From positions 15,550,147-15,614,146 of the forward strand of contig NC_133297.1 in NCBI RefSeq assembly GCF_005239225.2: 64,000 nucleotides of DNA, in the 5' to 3' direction. Of this stretch, positions 1 to 11,851 are shown piece by piece. The position numbers and the translations under genes were made by a program. Position 1 is the first letter of the stretch. Each line of letters opens with the position of its first letter. The notes under the pieces are model-generated. The model saw only the letters and a list, made by a program, of their open reading frames with translations, ran no database searches and was not told where the DNA came from. Source of the stretch: Populus alba. Taxonomy: Eukaryota > Streptophyta > Magnoliopsida > Malpighiales > Salicaceae.

Positions 1-1430
1 TTAATTTTGAATTAATATTTATATTTTTTACTATATAATTAAATTAAAAAATATAATTAAAATCCATGACTTTAATAACATGTTTAGTTGATTGACTCGG
101 GTCAATATAATATAAACACTTCCTAGGTTTACAAAAATGGCATATTGAAATATTATTTAAAAGTTAAAGGGTTAATGTTACGATCATTTATGTTATCTTT
201 GTTCTAAGACCTTTTTTTTTTCTTTATTGGTCATATATTTTTATTTTTTAATCTACAGAGTCAATTGGTTCATTTTAAAATAACTCTCATACAATATAAT
301 TTAAAACCTAAAATAGAAAAGGAATCATGTCAGAAAATTAATTCAAGCTCCATTTACTTTACTGGGTTTAATGATGATATTAAAAAATTTTCATATGACT
401 TAAATTTTATTTTATGTTATAAAATAATTGTTCTGATCAATGCATCATAACATAAATAGTGATGTAGTATATTACAATCCAGGAATTATTTTTAATTGAA
501 AGTATTGTCTGAATCATTTATATGTACAGATGTTAAATTAATCATGGTGGTGGGTGAAGGTTCAAAACCCTGAAACCGACACTGCAGATGAGAAGCACCT
601 GCAAATATATTTAAATTCGGCCATTGATACAACACCACACCAAACAAGCAAGTAGGACCCGCTTGAGCTGAAGGGGTAATAAGAGCAAGGACTTGGCTCA
701 CACGGTTCTACTATGGCTGGGAAATCAAATTAATTGCCTCCTGAGATACTACACAATATTTCATATAGCTACTAAAATTATTGAAAATCAATTAGCTTTT
801 TATTTTTATTATTTTTTTTGGTGGAAAAACTGAGTTCTTATTGCAAATCAAGATTGATAAAGCCTCTTACATAGACATTCTCCTTTGATTTTATACATCA
901 GCAAGATGAACAGTTTATCCACGCACGGTACTACAGAAGGGATTAATTCATACATAAAGTAGTAAAATAAAACAAAAGAACATTCAATCATCGAACAGTG
1001 ATGCATTAACATTAATTATAATACTGTTTATATGTAGAAAGAACTCCATGATTGATCATTTGATGACAAAAAAAGGACTGCAAATTGCAAAGAAGACACC
1101 AGACCCGGGAAACCAGCCAAACCTTGTTAATTTCATTGCCAGCAAATCTGCCTCGGAAATTCTAAGAGCAGTTTGAATATATATCTCTTATTGTAACCCT
1201 ATCTCTCTAGCTATCCCCATTCCCCATGTTTTATAAGCCATAACAGGAAGAAAAAGAAAAAAAAAAGCAAGAATCGAAACCAAGAACATGAACATAAACA
1301 AGATAAAAGAAGAACAAGTCAAATGCCTGGCTTTCCCATGTACGCCGCTAAATTTATAATCTGTTTGCCTCGGTGAATTCTTCTCCGAGACCAGACTTCC
1401 CAAAAGCAAACCCCATGTTTATACATATCT
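1..1430. other. Intergenic, no gene recognised
   Basis: AT-rich DNA with only short open frames, none of which I can assign to a family. The stretch around 540-720 is less AT-rich and could be an exon or leader of an unrecognised transcript. I see no RNA gene in it. Confidence 0.5.
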
Positions 1431-1568
1431 CTAATCCTTCTCCGGGCCAAAGAAACTTGCAGGTAAGTTTGAATGTATAGCATGCACGTATGATCTGATC
1501 TTGCCGGACAGCTGATCACGCTTCCTCCTCCTCCTCCTCCTCCTGATCAGCAGGAGACCCATTTTCAT
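1431..1568 (-). CDS. Possible 45-residue arginine-rich peptide ORF
   Basis: An ATG-to-TAG frame of 45 codons on the minus strand. It opens with a short hydrophobic start (MKMGLLLI), then a run of seven arginines encoded by an AGG repeat followed by KR, then about 28 ordinary residues ending in FFGPEKD. I do not recognise a family; it lacks the conserved C-terminal motif expected of DVL/ROT4 peptides. The arginine run is a trinucleotide repeat, so the frame may be accidental. A TATA-like motif near 1709 points the other way, on the plus strand. Confidence 0.15.
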   Translation of the reverse strand: MKMGLLLIRRRRRRRKRDQLSGKIRSYVHAIHSNLPASFFGPEKD

Positions 1569-2121
1569 TAATCTCTCCGTGGGCTTGCTTCTAACTATGA
1601 TCTCTAGCGGGGAGAAAGAAAGAGATCAGGAGCAGGAGATAGCTAAACAAGAAAAGTAAAGAGGAGCAGTGTGTCGTCCTAGAACTTGAACACCCAACAA
1701 GAAGATTAATATATAAAAAGGGAATAGAAAAGGAGAGAAAGGGGTAGAGGAAAGGGCGTTCCCGAGAAGATGACGAGCGTTTCCCGTTAATGTTGTTTTC
1801 AAAGGTTGGGTTTTAATTTTCTTAAACGTGGGGCCAATCAAAATTAACATCAGTTCCCTTTTGGTTTCACACGTTGGGGTGCTTTCTCTTTGTCTTCCCC
1901 TCTAACAGTCAATGACTCTTACTTGTGTCTCAAATCAAATTAGTGGCCTTAGCCTGCCCTAAGGGAATAGATCATCTCTTTTGGTTTCATTAATTTTGTA
2001 TTTTCTTTAATTATTTTTTGTGCTTAGCAACATCTGGCCTTGATTGTGGGTGTCTCATCATCTGTTGTGACACCTTTATAAACAGTGCTGATTGAATTTT
2101 ATTATTCTAATAATCTTGGAT
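1569..2121. other. Intergenic, possible promoter motifs only
   Basis: No coding frame of note. A TATATAAAAAG motif near 1709 and a CCAAT-like and ACGT-containing stretch near 1825-1840 look promoter-like, but no adjoining gene can be named. Confidence 0.3.
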
Positions 2122-2408
2122 TGGATTGTATATTTTAATTCAAAAATTTAAGTTGTTAGATAAAATTTTAAAATATAATTTATTAATTTTTAATATATCT
2201 TTTTAATTAAAATTCGTTTGAACTTTAAATTTACATAAATCCATATTAATTTGTGCTTAATGTTTATCAAATAAATAAAAATAGTGAAATTTAAACTCAT
2301 AATTGTGTGGTCATCATGACTTTAATATTATACTAAAAAATCAATTCAATCTAAAAATTTAAGTTGTCAGGTAAAATTTTAAAATATAATTTATTTTCCT
2401 TAGCTAAA
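2122..2408 (-). mobile_element. TRIM element, third copy, minus orientation, decayed
   Basis: Two similar blocks, about 2141-2190 and 2350-2400, match each other and, reverse-complemented, match the terminal repeats of the TRIM elements at 3472-3762 and 57670-57961. The DNA between them, read on the minus strand, follows the same order as their interior: a decayed tRNA-Met primer site (tagtataatattaaag where the intact copy has tggtatcagagcttta), then the shared stretch ending near attaagcac. There is no coding capacity. The outer borders are blurred by substitutions, so the ends are approximate. Confidence 0.55.
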
Positions 2409-3471
2409 TTATTATATATTTTGTTAAAGGGAAGGAAAGAGTTATAGAAAGTTCAGTCAGTTCTCCTGTTTGTTGTTCTAATGGGTTGGTTGCCATTCGA
2501 TTTCACCGTCATGGTTGATGATTTGGGAGCAAGAGAGAGGAAAGACGCCAATAATTGAGCTATAATTTATCAATGATTTTATTTGAAAATCAAAATAAAT
2601 GAACCAATTTTCTGTAAAATGGAGAAAAAAACCGTGTGATTCTGCTTGTCTTTCATGAAGAATCCCTTGCTACTTTAACTAAGAGGTCAATATTGGACAG
2701 GGTGAAGACTGTTAAATTAATTTAGATTAATATAAACTAAAAACAAACATAAAAAAATATATATTACTCTGTTTATTTTAAAGTGTTTAAGTTAAGTTAA
2801 ATCTAAATATAAAGAGATTATAAAAATATTATTTTACCCTTAATAAATAAAATAAAAGTAAATGTAATATTAAACAAAAACAATTAATAATTAATGAGAT
2901 TTTATGTATTGAATTAAATAGTTACGTTTAATTAGTTTTATATTAAAAAAATTTAATCTTGAGATAGATTATGGCTGATTGATTCCAAATTTATACAATG
3001 ATCACTTTTTTTTAATAAATATATTTGATTTGTGATTCTTTAAACTACTTCCTCTCCTTTTTTATATTCTATGCTATACAGGCAAGTGCTTTAAGCAAAA
3101 CCTGGGGCAAAACATCTTTATAAAAAATGTATGGCAATTACTTACAATTAATTAAAATATATTTTTCATTTAAATGATGGACAAAACCTGGGGCAATTCC
3201 CTGACATGATCTTGCTTGCTGGTAATAAAATGAATCAGAATAAAATCACACGTACACTTGTTTTTACAGTAAAGTTTTTTCCAGAATAAATATGCTTCCT
3301 CCACCATAATTCTATGAATCGATCACATTTAAGAAATTGGGTATAGCTTCGCATTTTCTTCCAAGGTACTAGTCCAACCAAACTCATAATAAACTTCAGC
3401 ACATGGTTTCGTGTAGCACATTAATATTGTTCACCATATAAGTGATATGAAATTGATATGAAATTCATGAT
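2409..3471. other. Intergenic, nothing recognised
   Basis: AT-rich sequence without a coding frame or a repeat I can name. Confidence 0.5.
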
Positions 3472-3762
3472 TGTTAGAAAATAATATAAATTATATTATA
3501 GAATATCACTTAACAGTTTAAGTTATTAGGTTGAGATGGTTTTTTGATATGATATCAAACCTTTAATGACCAAGCGATCACGAGATCGAATCTCATCATT
3601 TTCATTTGTTTGATAACAATTAAGCATAAGGTAAAATATGCATGTGCTAGTTTCAAATTCAAAGAGCTTTCATTTGAAGGGGTGCGGTAGAAAATAATAT
3701 AAATTATATCCTGGAATCTCACCTAACAATTTAAATTATTGGGTTAAAATGATTTCTTGACA
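3472..3762 (+). mobile_element. TRIM (terminal-repeat retrotransposon in miniature)
   Basis: A 291-bp element bounded by two direct repeats of about 78 bp (3472-3549 and about 3683-3762). The first starts TGTTAGAAAATAATATAAAT; the second ends TTGACA. Directly after the first repeat, tgatatcaaacc at 3550 is a decayed form of the primer site complementary to initiator tRNA-Met. A purine-rich gaaggggt precedes the second repeat. The interior is only about 130 bp and codes for nothing, as expected of TRIMs, which depend on a partner element. Flanks atgat and ataat are a near match for a 5-bp target duplication. It shares sequence throughout with 57670-57961. Confidence 0.75.
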
Positions 3763-5817
3763 ATAATCACATAATCACGCAACGTTATAGAACGCTACAA
3801 GACATTCCATTATATATGATGAAGGTGATCAGACATATATAGTATATATGTTAATGGTGATCGAAAATCCAATCAACTGCATAACTCATTAGAAATTAAT
3901 TAAGCTCGTTCCTATATGTCGACCTTGATCCATCAAAATGAGGTGTCTTGCAAGTGTTTTCTTACTGGAAGAGACATTGTTCTATGTTCTTACTATGTAT
4001 ATGACCTTTTCTTTTAAACTCTGCATAAGGCAAAGAACACTTTTCATGACTTCTAAGAATGCTCCGCAGGTCTCCTAACCCATAATATTGCAGTGCTAGC
4101 AAGTCAAAACCAACAATGCATTTATTGCCATTTGATGTCCATTGATGGTTGCTCGGTGGAGGAATTAAAGACCTAAAAAACCCAGAAAATCATCGTTGAA
4201 GTATAGATTAACTGATATATATATATATTTATATATATATCTTTTGTAAATATATATGATTTGCGCAAAGTGTTGACTTGCATAACAAAAGTACACCCCC
4301 GCCCCCTCTGTGGATGATTATTAGCAGTTAACCTAAAGGAGAAAATTGTTTTACTTTCTGATGATTCCCCTTAATTCCTAGAGCCGGAAACCCTCAAGAA
4401 TGATTTACTCTATATATGTAAGAATATGGACCTCCCCTAGCTAGCTTTATGCTATGGTGGTTTGATTGGTTATTATGGTCCTCGTTTGGCTTCTATCCAA
4501 CCAACATTTATCCCTATTTGGCCATCATTTTAGTTAATGCCTCACTCAATTACTAGTTAGGGAAGTTGTAAGCAATGATGAGCCTTCGTTAATGAAATTA
4601 AAGTTTTTTTTTTTATTCAATAAGAGAAACGATAACAACAGTTTCATGTCTTCATCTTATTCCACTCCCATTTACGATATTTTAATAAAAGTTTCAAATC
4701 TTAACTGTTAGAGCTTCTCTTCGGAACAATCTTATATGAAAATGCAAATAAACATCGATCCTTCATTTCGAAATTCTTTTTTTTATTGGACCAAAATTCA
4801 TATTTAAAATACGGAAAAGATACTTCGGTTAAAATACTCCAGTTGTTTTTATACTTCACATTATGCTATTTTGATGATTTATTACAAGATTTCCACAGAC
4901 CTCCGTTTTAGCCGCACTTAATTGACCTTTTCTTTGAGATTATAACATGGCAACAGTGAAAGGTGGGGTGGTTGGCTTTGATGTCCGACAATGATTCCCA
5001 AGTTCCCAACTGACAACAACGAAAAAAACATTTGACAGGCAGGGGCCGGTTAAGGAGGAGGAGCTCATGTGGGCTCCATTGTCAAATTGACTTAATGAGG
5101 TGAAATTTGTCTTCCCCTCTGATTTGAAATTTTCTTTATTGAGTTGAGGGCACTGAGCATAGAAGCATAAGCCCTAGACAATATTGGAGAGTTGTTGAGG
5201 AGAATCTTGTCCTCACCTAAGGCATTCCCTACATCCCAAAGGCTTGAAGTCTTCTCTCTTCTTCGAGCATCTATTCACTTTCTTTTGCTTTCTTTTTTTC
5301 ACGGTGGAGATTTTTTTCGTTGAAGTATTTCTTTTATTTCATGATATCACATTAATTAGTTTGCATGTCAAAAATAAGTCTCGTTCTTACAATATTTTAA
5401 AAACACATCTACGTAATAATTTAGTATTTTAAGATGAATTTAATAAATCGATTTGGATATAAATCTTAAGATTCAAATCCAAATAATTATCAAGATAGAA
5501 AGCAAAACTCCTTATCGATAAATCATCCTCTTGAATATTTCAAGCATGCCCTCAAATATCTGGATTTTTCGGGCTCTTTGAATTTTTCATAACATCTTCT
5601 TGATATTTGATATTTGAATTTTGTTTGCCTTTATTATAATTAGCATCGACCTTTGGTTGTTGAGATTTTCATTTGCCTCCCAGTCTAGAGTGTCATCCTA
5701 ATCAAGGTTTTTTTATTAAGAAAAACTTGTTCAAGATCATATGAAGACCACAAAGGATATATTTTAGAATGTGAATGGATAGAAAAGTTGGTCTTTCATC
5801 ATTTCAAGCACAAGCGA
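3763..5817. other. Intergenic, nothing recognised
   Basis: AT-rich DNA with a short TA repeat near 4215-4240. No gene, RNA or clear transposon protein is visible. Around 5244-5432 a pyrimidine-rich strand gives a low-complexity Phe/Leu frame that I do not consider coding. Confidence 0.45.
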
Positions 5818-6060
5818 TTAGAGCGAATAAATTTTGTCCTCATTCAATGCAAATATAACTTCTCCAACATGAGTGACAATATATAGTAGTTCATCTAACT
5901 TCTTAGACACATTACTTAAGCATTTAATAAACTTTACTGATATAAATGAATATGAAGCATCAACAAAATTAAAAGGGAGAGCACATGTAACTACATCATT
6001 ATCATCACTAGCTTCCTCACATGTTAAGGCAAACACCCTCCTTTTAGTTTATGCTCTACG
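5818..6060 (-). pseudogene. Ty3/gypsy retropepsin relic
   Basis: A minus-strand frame of 72 residues (6036 to 5818) reads like the gag-protease junction of plant Ty3/gypsy elements: a VFALT/EEASDDNDVVT lead, a LPFNFVDA stretch, then SFISVKFIKCL and a VGEVIF end. In active elements the catalytic DSGATH lies between the VDA and SFIS blocks; here that stretch is missing, so the protease is dead. Upstream codons on the same strand are broken by stops. The family call rests on motif order only. Confidence 0.45.
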
Positions 6061-6279
6061 GGTTTAAAAGTACCATTTAACACCTCTTCAGATAAGATAA
6101 GGTCCATTATGATATATGTGGTTGTATTCACATTCCTTTACTTGTTTGGTAGAACTATCACCCCATTTCTTTTGATTAAAACTACATTTAACACCTCTTT
6201 GGAAGTCAATTCAAAAGTATATATTGGCTCATATCAACAATTCAACAATTGATTATGCCTTATAACATATAGATATAAA

Positions 6280-7560
6280 AAATTATCCACTTACCTGACT
6301 CAAAAATTAAAAGAACTCGAAAACAAATACCAAATGAAATCCTACTGATGTCTCGTAGATAAAATATTAGAATTATTTGAATACAAAATAAGACATACTA
6401 AATTTTTTTTGAAAAGAACTTACAAAATATTTAATACACTTAACTAAGAGTCTAAGTCATAACTCTATATGTTTATGAACAAACTAGTCATTTTTCTCAA
6501 AAATCAAAAAAATAAATGGTTTTCCCAAAATTTAATTCAAAAGAAAACAAATCATAAAACTTGATAATAATTCACCAAATAACCCTTAATTATTCATCAA
6601 ACCAATCTAAAAAACTAAAATTATAGCTAGGGATCAATTTGGAATTTTATTACATTTTTAGGGGTCAAAGTGTAATGTTATCAAAATGGAAGACCAAACT
6701 AAAAATGTCATAAATTCATAACTATACTGGAATTTTTCTCATAATTCATCTTTAATTCTATCCAGAATCTTGAATTATGTCCCAGGAACCAAGTTGGAAA
6801 TTTATCATATTTTTAGGGGTCAAATTGTAATTTTATCAAATTGAACCAAACTGAAAATATCATAAATTCATAACTATACTGGAATTTGTCCCATAGTAAA
6901 CCCTCAATTCTGTCCAAAATCTTGAATTATGCTCTAGGGACCATTCTGTATTTTTTCAAAGTTGGGGACTAAACTGTAATTTTCATAAATTGAGGGACCA
7001 AAATGAAAATTTTATCATCTTCAATCTCAAACCCAAATTTTTCCACAGATCACCTACTGATATACCAAAATTTCTAACTCAAATTCATCATTTAAACAAG
7101 TCATAACTCAAAATCATTATCCTTACCTAAAATCTTCTAAATAAACTAAATAGCATATTATCCATCACAATTAACACATAATATTTCAATCAATTCATCA
7201 ATCAAACCCAAAAAAAAAATCTTCAAAACCTTAATCTCCAATAAAAACAGAAAATCAAAGCTAAATAATGCAATTATACACATCAAAGTATAAATCTTAT
7301 ATTTTAAACTTATTTTCTCTAACCGTCTTCTCTTTCCTTTATCTTTTTCTCTTTTCTCTTCTTCTTCTTTCTCCTTTTCTTCTCTCTTGCCGATTCTCAC
7401 TCTCTCAAATCAGATATTCCTCTTCTTTTATTTTAATCTTATTTATACTTATAAAGCTTTATTCAATTACCACAATATCCCTTTATTCATTTATACCTAC
7501 TTCTAAGCCTCCAAGGGTATTGTTGTCTTTTCCTATTTATTTTTCAAAACATCACATAAA
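6280..7560 (-). mobile_element. Probable LTR/leader of the decayed gypsy element
   Basis: Placed upstream, on the minus strand, of the retropepsin relic. Read on the minus strand it has a TATA-like ATAAGTATAAATAAG near 7440, a purine-rich leader (7340-7400) and repeated 'ggggtcaaa...gtaattttatcaaa' blocks. I could not find its matching second LTR or a clear primer site, so the borders and the link to the protease relic are inferred. Confidence 0.3.
6632..6930. repeat. Two-copy tandem repeat, unit about 145 bp
   Basis: Two consecutive copies (about 6632-6778 and 6779-6925) share the order: loss-of-match-tolerant gga(t/c)caa, ttttaggggtcaaa, attttatcaaa, cataaattcataactatactggaattt and ccagaatcttgaattatg. 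A third partial 'ggggacta...gtaattttcataaa' follows at 6964. The repeat lies inside the probable gypsy leader. Confidence 0.6.
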
Positions 7561-8520
7561 GATTATGTCATTCTATATCTTTATATAGATGATATGCTAA
7601 TTTTATGTAGAAATGATTACATGATCAAGTCCATTAAGAAAAATATTAACTAATAAATTTGAATGTTACAGATGTGATATTAGGAATCAAAATTATTAAG
7701 ACATCAAATAGATTGATATTGTCTTAATTTCATTATATTGAGAAAATTCTCAATAAATTTTGACAACAACATTTTCAAAATATCAATAAACATAAAGTGC
7801 ATATTTGTCCAAAAATAAAGGTAAGGGTATACACCAATTGAAATATTCTAAGATAATTGAGAGCTTAGTGTATGTTCTCAACTATACAAGATTAGATGTT
7901 GCATAATCAATTAGTAAACTAAGTAGATTTACTACTAATCTAATTATCATTAGTAATTATAGATTATTGAAAAGAAATAATAGAGTTCTTTAATATTTAA
8001 AATACACCTTTGACTATGAGTTACACTATACTAGTGATCTAGTGGTATTAAAAAGGTATAGTGATACAACTTGGATATCTAACACTAAGAATTCAAAACT
8101 TACTAGTGGATATATCTCTACACTAGTGAAGTAGCTCTGTTTTGGAAACCCTTTAAATAAATATGTATCGTAAGATCCATGATAGAATAAGAGTTTATTG
8201 CTCTTGATAAAGTTTGACTGGAAATGAAATAACTTTGGAATTTATTTGAGGATATTTCATGTTAGCTTATGTCAATGCTAATAATTTGTGTCCATTACAA
8301 CATTCAATCAATAATTGAAAGAGCAAAAAGTAGCATGTATAATAGTAAGCTCATATATATATATCATGGATATAACATGGTTCAACATTTACTCTTGAAT
8401 AAGATTATTTTTATTAACCTTGTAAAGTCAAAATAAATTATTACAAATTTATTCACTAAAAGTTTAATAAGAAAGCTTGTGTATAATTTATTGAAAAGAA
8501 TGAGTTTAAAGTTTTAAAAA
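7555..8520 (+). pseudogene. Copia reverse transcriptase / RNase H relic
   Basis: Plus-strand codons match the end of copia polyproteins in order. A DYVILYLYIDDMLI block near 7562-7605 is the reverse-transcriptase YVDD motif region. YSDTTW...TSGYI near 8059-8125 is the RNase H entry region, then ALDKV near 8200, and a final LFTKSLIRK near 8450-8480. Stops and frameshifts break every section, so it is long dead. No flanking LTR could be paired. Confidence 0.6.
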
Positions 8521-9256
8521 ATAAAAAAGTGTCTAATGATAAACCCTACTTAGTTTACTAAAGATCTCAATTTAGCTCCTAAAATTTTATATTTTCAAGT
8601 CACGTCAAAGGATTAGGTATCAGGAGTTTGTGCAAGGGTATTATAGTTATAGTCAATTTATTTGGTTAGTAAAAGAGAAATGGAGGTCTTCTTATACCAC
8701 ATTGATGCTCTTTTTTCAAGTCACTTGCAGATTGATCACTGTGATTAATACTAAAAACAAAACAAAACAGTCATTAGCTCGCAAATGTTAGCTGAATTTA
8801 GTTGGCTTTATGGCAAGTCTGTTAGGCATGACAATTAAGAGAATCCTGCAACTACCTAACTCTTCTCTTCCTCAAGTGCAGTTTAGTCTAGAAAGTTCCT
8901 GTAGTTCTCCATTCATTCAAGTAACCAAATACAAATTTTCTGCTTCTTTACTTTATACAAACTATGGTTGTGACACAGTGACACTCGTCATGTGCAGCTG
9001 AGGATTGAAGCAATCGTGAGGCAGAGAAAGGAGGAATTCCGCTTCAACCAGCAAGGGACTACTGGAACTCTAGTACTTCTGCTTTTCCGAGACCTGAATT
9101 TGAATATTGTTTGCCTAAGAAAAAGGACTGCAAATCATTAATACTCTCAACATGCACAAAGATCACTATCTGACAACCCAACTCTCCCGCAACGCAGGTT
9201 TTTCTAGCACATGATAACATTAGACGGACAATGGTTAGAGCAATATTACTAGCATT
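8521..9256. other. Intergenic, nothing recognised
   Basis: Mixed-composition DNA. A 63-residue frame at 8810-9001 resembles no family I know. Confidence 0.4.
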
Positions 9257-10095
9257 TCACTTCAGGCTCAGGGTTAATGGAGATGTGATAGTGGTGAAAA
9301 ATGCAATGGCAGCGAGGGATATTGCAATTTTCTCTAATACTTTGGATATATCAGGAAACTTATTGCTAATTAATTGTGAAACAAGAAGAGAACAAAAAGT
9401 GAGTAGTATGGAAAAAGAAAGCAAGAATAAGGAAATAGGGAGTTTGGGTTGTTGAGGTTTTTCGTATTGGAGAGCTATTTGAATTGCTGATTCAAAACAG
9501 AATGCTATGATAATGTCAGGCCATTCTAGAGTGAACTGCTTAACAATGACCATATTGATTTGTTGTGGATTGATGACAGGGTAAGGTGTTTGTTGTGATG
9601 GAGGTGGTGATTGTAGCTCTGTTTTCATAGTAGATGAGGAGCCTGTGATTGTGCTGTTTGCAACAATATCTCTGTGTTGTTGGCTGTGAAATGTAAGGGC
9701 TGTGTTTCTAGGGCTTGAGATAATTCTCGATTATAATTGGTAAGAGAGGGTTGTGCTTGTGATTCTGGTAACTGGGATTCAAGGTCGACGGCAGGAGAAG
9801 AAGGTGGTGTATATGATGGATGTAATGCTTGAAGTGGTGGTTGCAACATTTCTTAGGCCATGTTATCAAAATACAGAGGTTGCTTTTCTGGGTTTTGAGA
9901 TGTTTGGGTAATGGTAAGGTGCCTTAGTTTGCCCCAGACCAGGATCAAGAAAGCTGTAACTGAAACAAAACATTCCTTGATAATGTCCATGTTTGTATGA
10001 GTTGAGTTATAGCTTTTCAAGAGCTGCATATAATGTGTTGTGTGTGCACTTTGATTAGAGACGTCGGATCCCCTTGTCCTGTCACTGGCATCCAC
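9257..10095 (-). pseudogene. Broken gene for a small multi-pass membrane protein
   Basis: Minus-strand frames join into one degraded gene. From 10095 an 80-codon frame ends at a TAA (9855-9853) and continues in the same frame from 9849 for 74 codons, in a Gln/Pro-rich stretch containing two similar blocks (SQNPEKQPLYF and SQALETQPLHF). It then needs a frame change near 9628. The last frame, 9628-9257, is 123 residues with a Pro/Gln-rich start and three hydrophobic segments (about residues 36-52, 65-88 and 97-120), so a membrane location is likely. The 123-residue part has its own ATG and could still be expressed. The form recalls uncharacterised tandem membrane proteins of poplar, but I cannot name the family. 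Confidence 0.4.
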
Positions 10096-11563
10096 AGCTT
10101 GTTCTGCCTAAGTATTTTATTTGGTTTCTTTTATATAAAAGCAAATCCTCGGATCTTATTGCAAGAACCATGATCCTGAAAATAATTGCAAACTTATTTA
10201 GGTTAGCAGAATTATTGTTTTGAAACAGCATCCATTCAAAAGAAGAGATCTAAGTGTGCTCAATTTGTTTCCTATAGTTTTTTCTATGTTTTTAGTTACA
10301 GGTTCCTTGTTATTACCAAATTTTAGCAGATCAAGTAATATGCTACATTATATCATAAATTACTGCCAGGATTGCTTGTAATTGATTTTTCTGCAGAATT
10401 CAAGTAAAATTTTAAAAGCAGAGCATAATTACAGAGCTATAACTGTCTTAAAGGCTTTCAAATGTTCAGGTTAAAGGCATATAGCAAAAACTCTTTGTTT
10501 TTACCAAATATTTCTTTTCTGATCAGTTCTTGAGGTCAGCATCTAAGGTTTTCATCAATGGTTTCAATTAACAGAGTTCCCTAGAAGACAAATATTAATG
10601 TATTCGGTTACGATGTTGATAGCTTGAACATTTCCTTGGTTATTGTCATCATTGGTTACAATGAAACTTTGACTGGCCATCCTTTCTATCCCATGGCAGA
10701 AGCCAAGAAGCCATTCTACATATTTCAGCAATGACCACATGGCAAATGCAAGAAGAGGACTAGTGTTTAGCGCGTGAGCGTGCGTGCGTGCAATGGGACA
10801 AAACATTTTGATGAAGGAAGATTGAAAGTATGGGATGCAAGAGGTAATTTAAACTGAGATGATCAATTGGCGATGCAGAATGAAGCAATTTATGAGTCTA
10901 ATTAATGGAGTGTTTCTAGGAAGGAGACAAAGAACTTGGAAAGAAACGAAAGGATAAAGAAAGGAAGGATGTAAGCTCGGGTCCTGCTAGATTCGACCAA
11001 ATAGAAGATGTCTTGTGTGGGTGTAAACATGCTAGCAAAAATATTTGGTGGCAAATGGGTGTGGACCTCGAGTAAAGACAGCATATGTAGAACAATTTGC
11101 TTGCATGAACAAAGAAATGCGTAGGCAACAAAGAAAGAAAAAAAACAGAAAAGAAACAAGGAAAGAGGTAGGAAAGGGGGGCTAATGGATCGGAGATACT
11201 TAGTTATAAGCTACCAAAGAAAGAAAAAGAAATAATGTATTCTGTTTATCCATCCACACGGCCACCGGATCTTAATCTGGTGCTTACAGAGATGGTGATC
11301 TCAAATTTGCAGATTTTCTTTCTGAGAAAATGGAAGTTCTGTCGGCTACCGAAATCCGCCTCATCTATTTGCTACCATCACCACCAACTTCAACATATTT
11401 CAAACCTTAAAATATAAAAACCATTCCACAATTCATTGACTTCTCCATGATCTTAAGCTACAGAGATTGGATGTCATCCTGCAAAAAACATGTTTATTGC
11501 TCAAAATCATTCTTGATGACCAATATCAGACCAAGACTATCAAGACACGATGATCAGCTGTAT
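10096..11563. other. Intergenic; possible 5' exon on the minus strand
   Basis: A minus-strand frame at 10806-10564 (80 codons) has balanced composition and includes a WSLLKYVEWLLGF hydrophobic stretch. It lies upstream, on the same strand, of the broken membrane-protein gene and might be its first exon, but I cannot show a splice link. It is preceded by a GCGTGCGTGCGTGC run near 10776-10790. The rest holds nothing I recognise. Confidence 0.2.
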
Positions 11564-11813
11564 TGAGACACAGTCCAACTCAACTCGAACACCTTTAAAT
11601 TCAAAGCAAGATCAACATGAAGAATCCTCAACTGCTATTATTACCAAGGATAAAATACGATAAAGATAATGAGAGAGTCTATTGTTGTTTTGAATTGACA
11701 TATATTTTTGAATTCGTATTTCTATTACATTGTAAAACAAAAGTCTATATATCTTTTAGTGCAGCTCCCAGATCTGTGGGGGAAAACAAAACCTCACAGG
11801 CCTTTTCTCTTCA
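11564..11813 (+). mobile_element. 5' LTR of outer copia element
   Basis: A 250-bp TG...CA segment that matches 14556-14782 along its length (shared blocks include atgaagaatcctcaactg and agctcccagat). It is followed at once by a tRNA-Met primer site. It contains TATA-like sequence near 11699 and 11747. Confidence 0.8.
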
Positions 11814-11827
11814 TGGTATTAGAGCTT
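11814..11827 (+). other. Primer binding site, initiator tRNA-Met
   Basis: TGGTATTAGAGCTT directly follows the CA end of the 5' LTR. One base differs from the usual copia TGGTATCAGAGC. Confidence 0.75.
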
Positions 11828-11851
11828 ATTGATTCATATATTGTGTTAATT

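Noticed and set aside
1188..1560. Possible microRNA precursor (tgcctggctttcccatgtacgcc resembles miR160; tccgagaccagacttccc resembles miR166)
   Set aside because: Both differ from the mature sequences at several positions and I could not find a matching star strand, so they are chance resemblances.
7158..7588. Overlapping Lys/Glu-rich and Leu/Phe/Ser-rich frames on opposite strands
   Set aside because: These are the two readings of a purine/pyrimidine-biased leader, not proteins.
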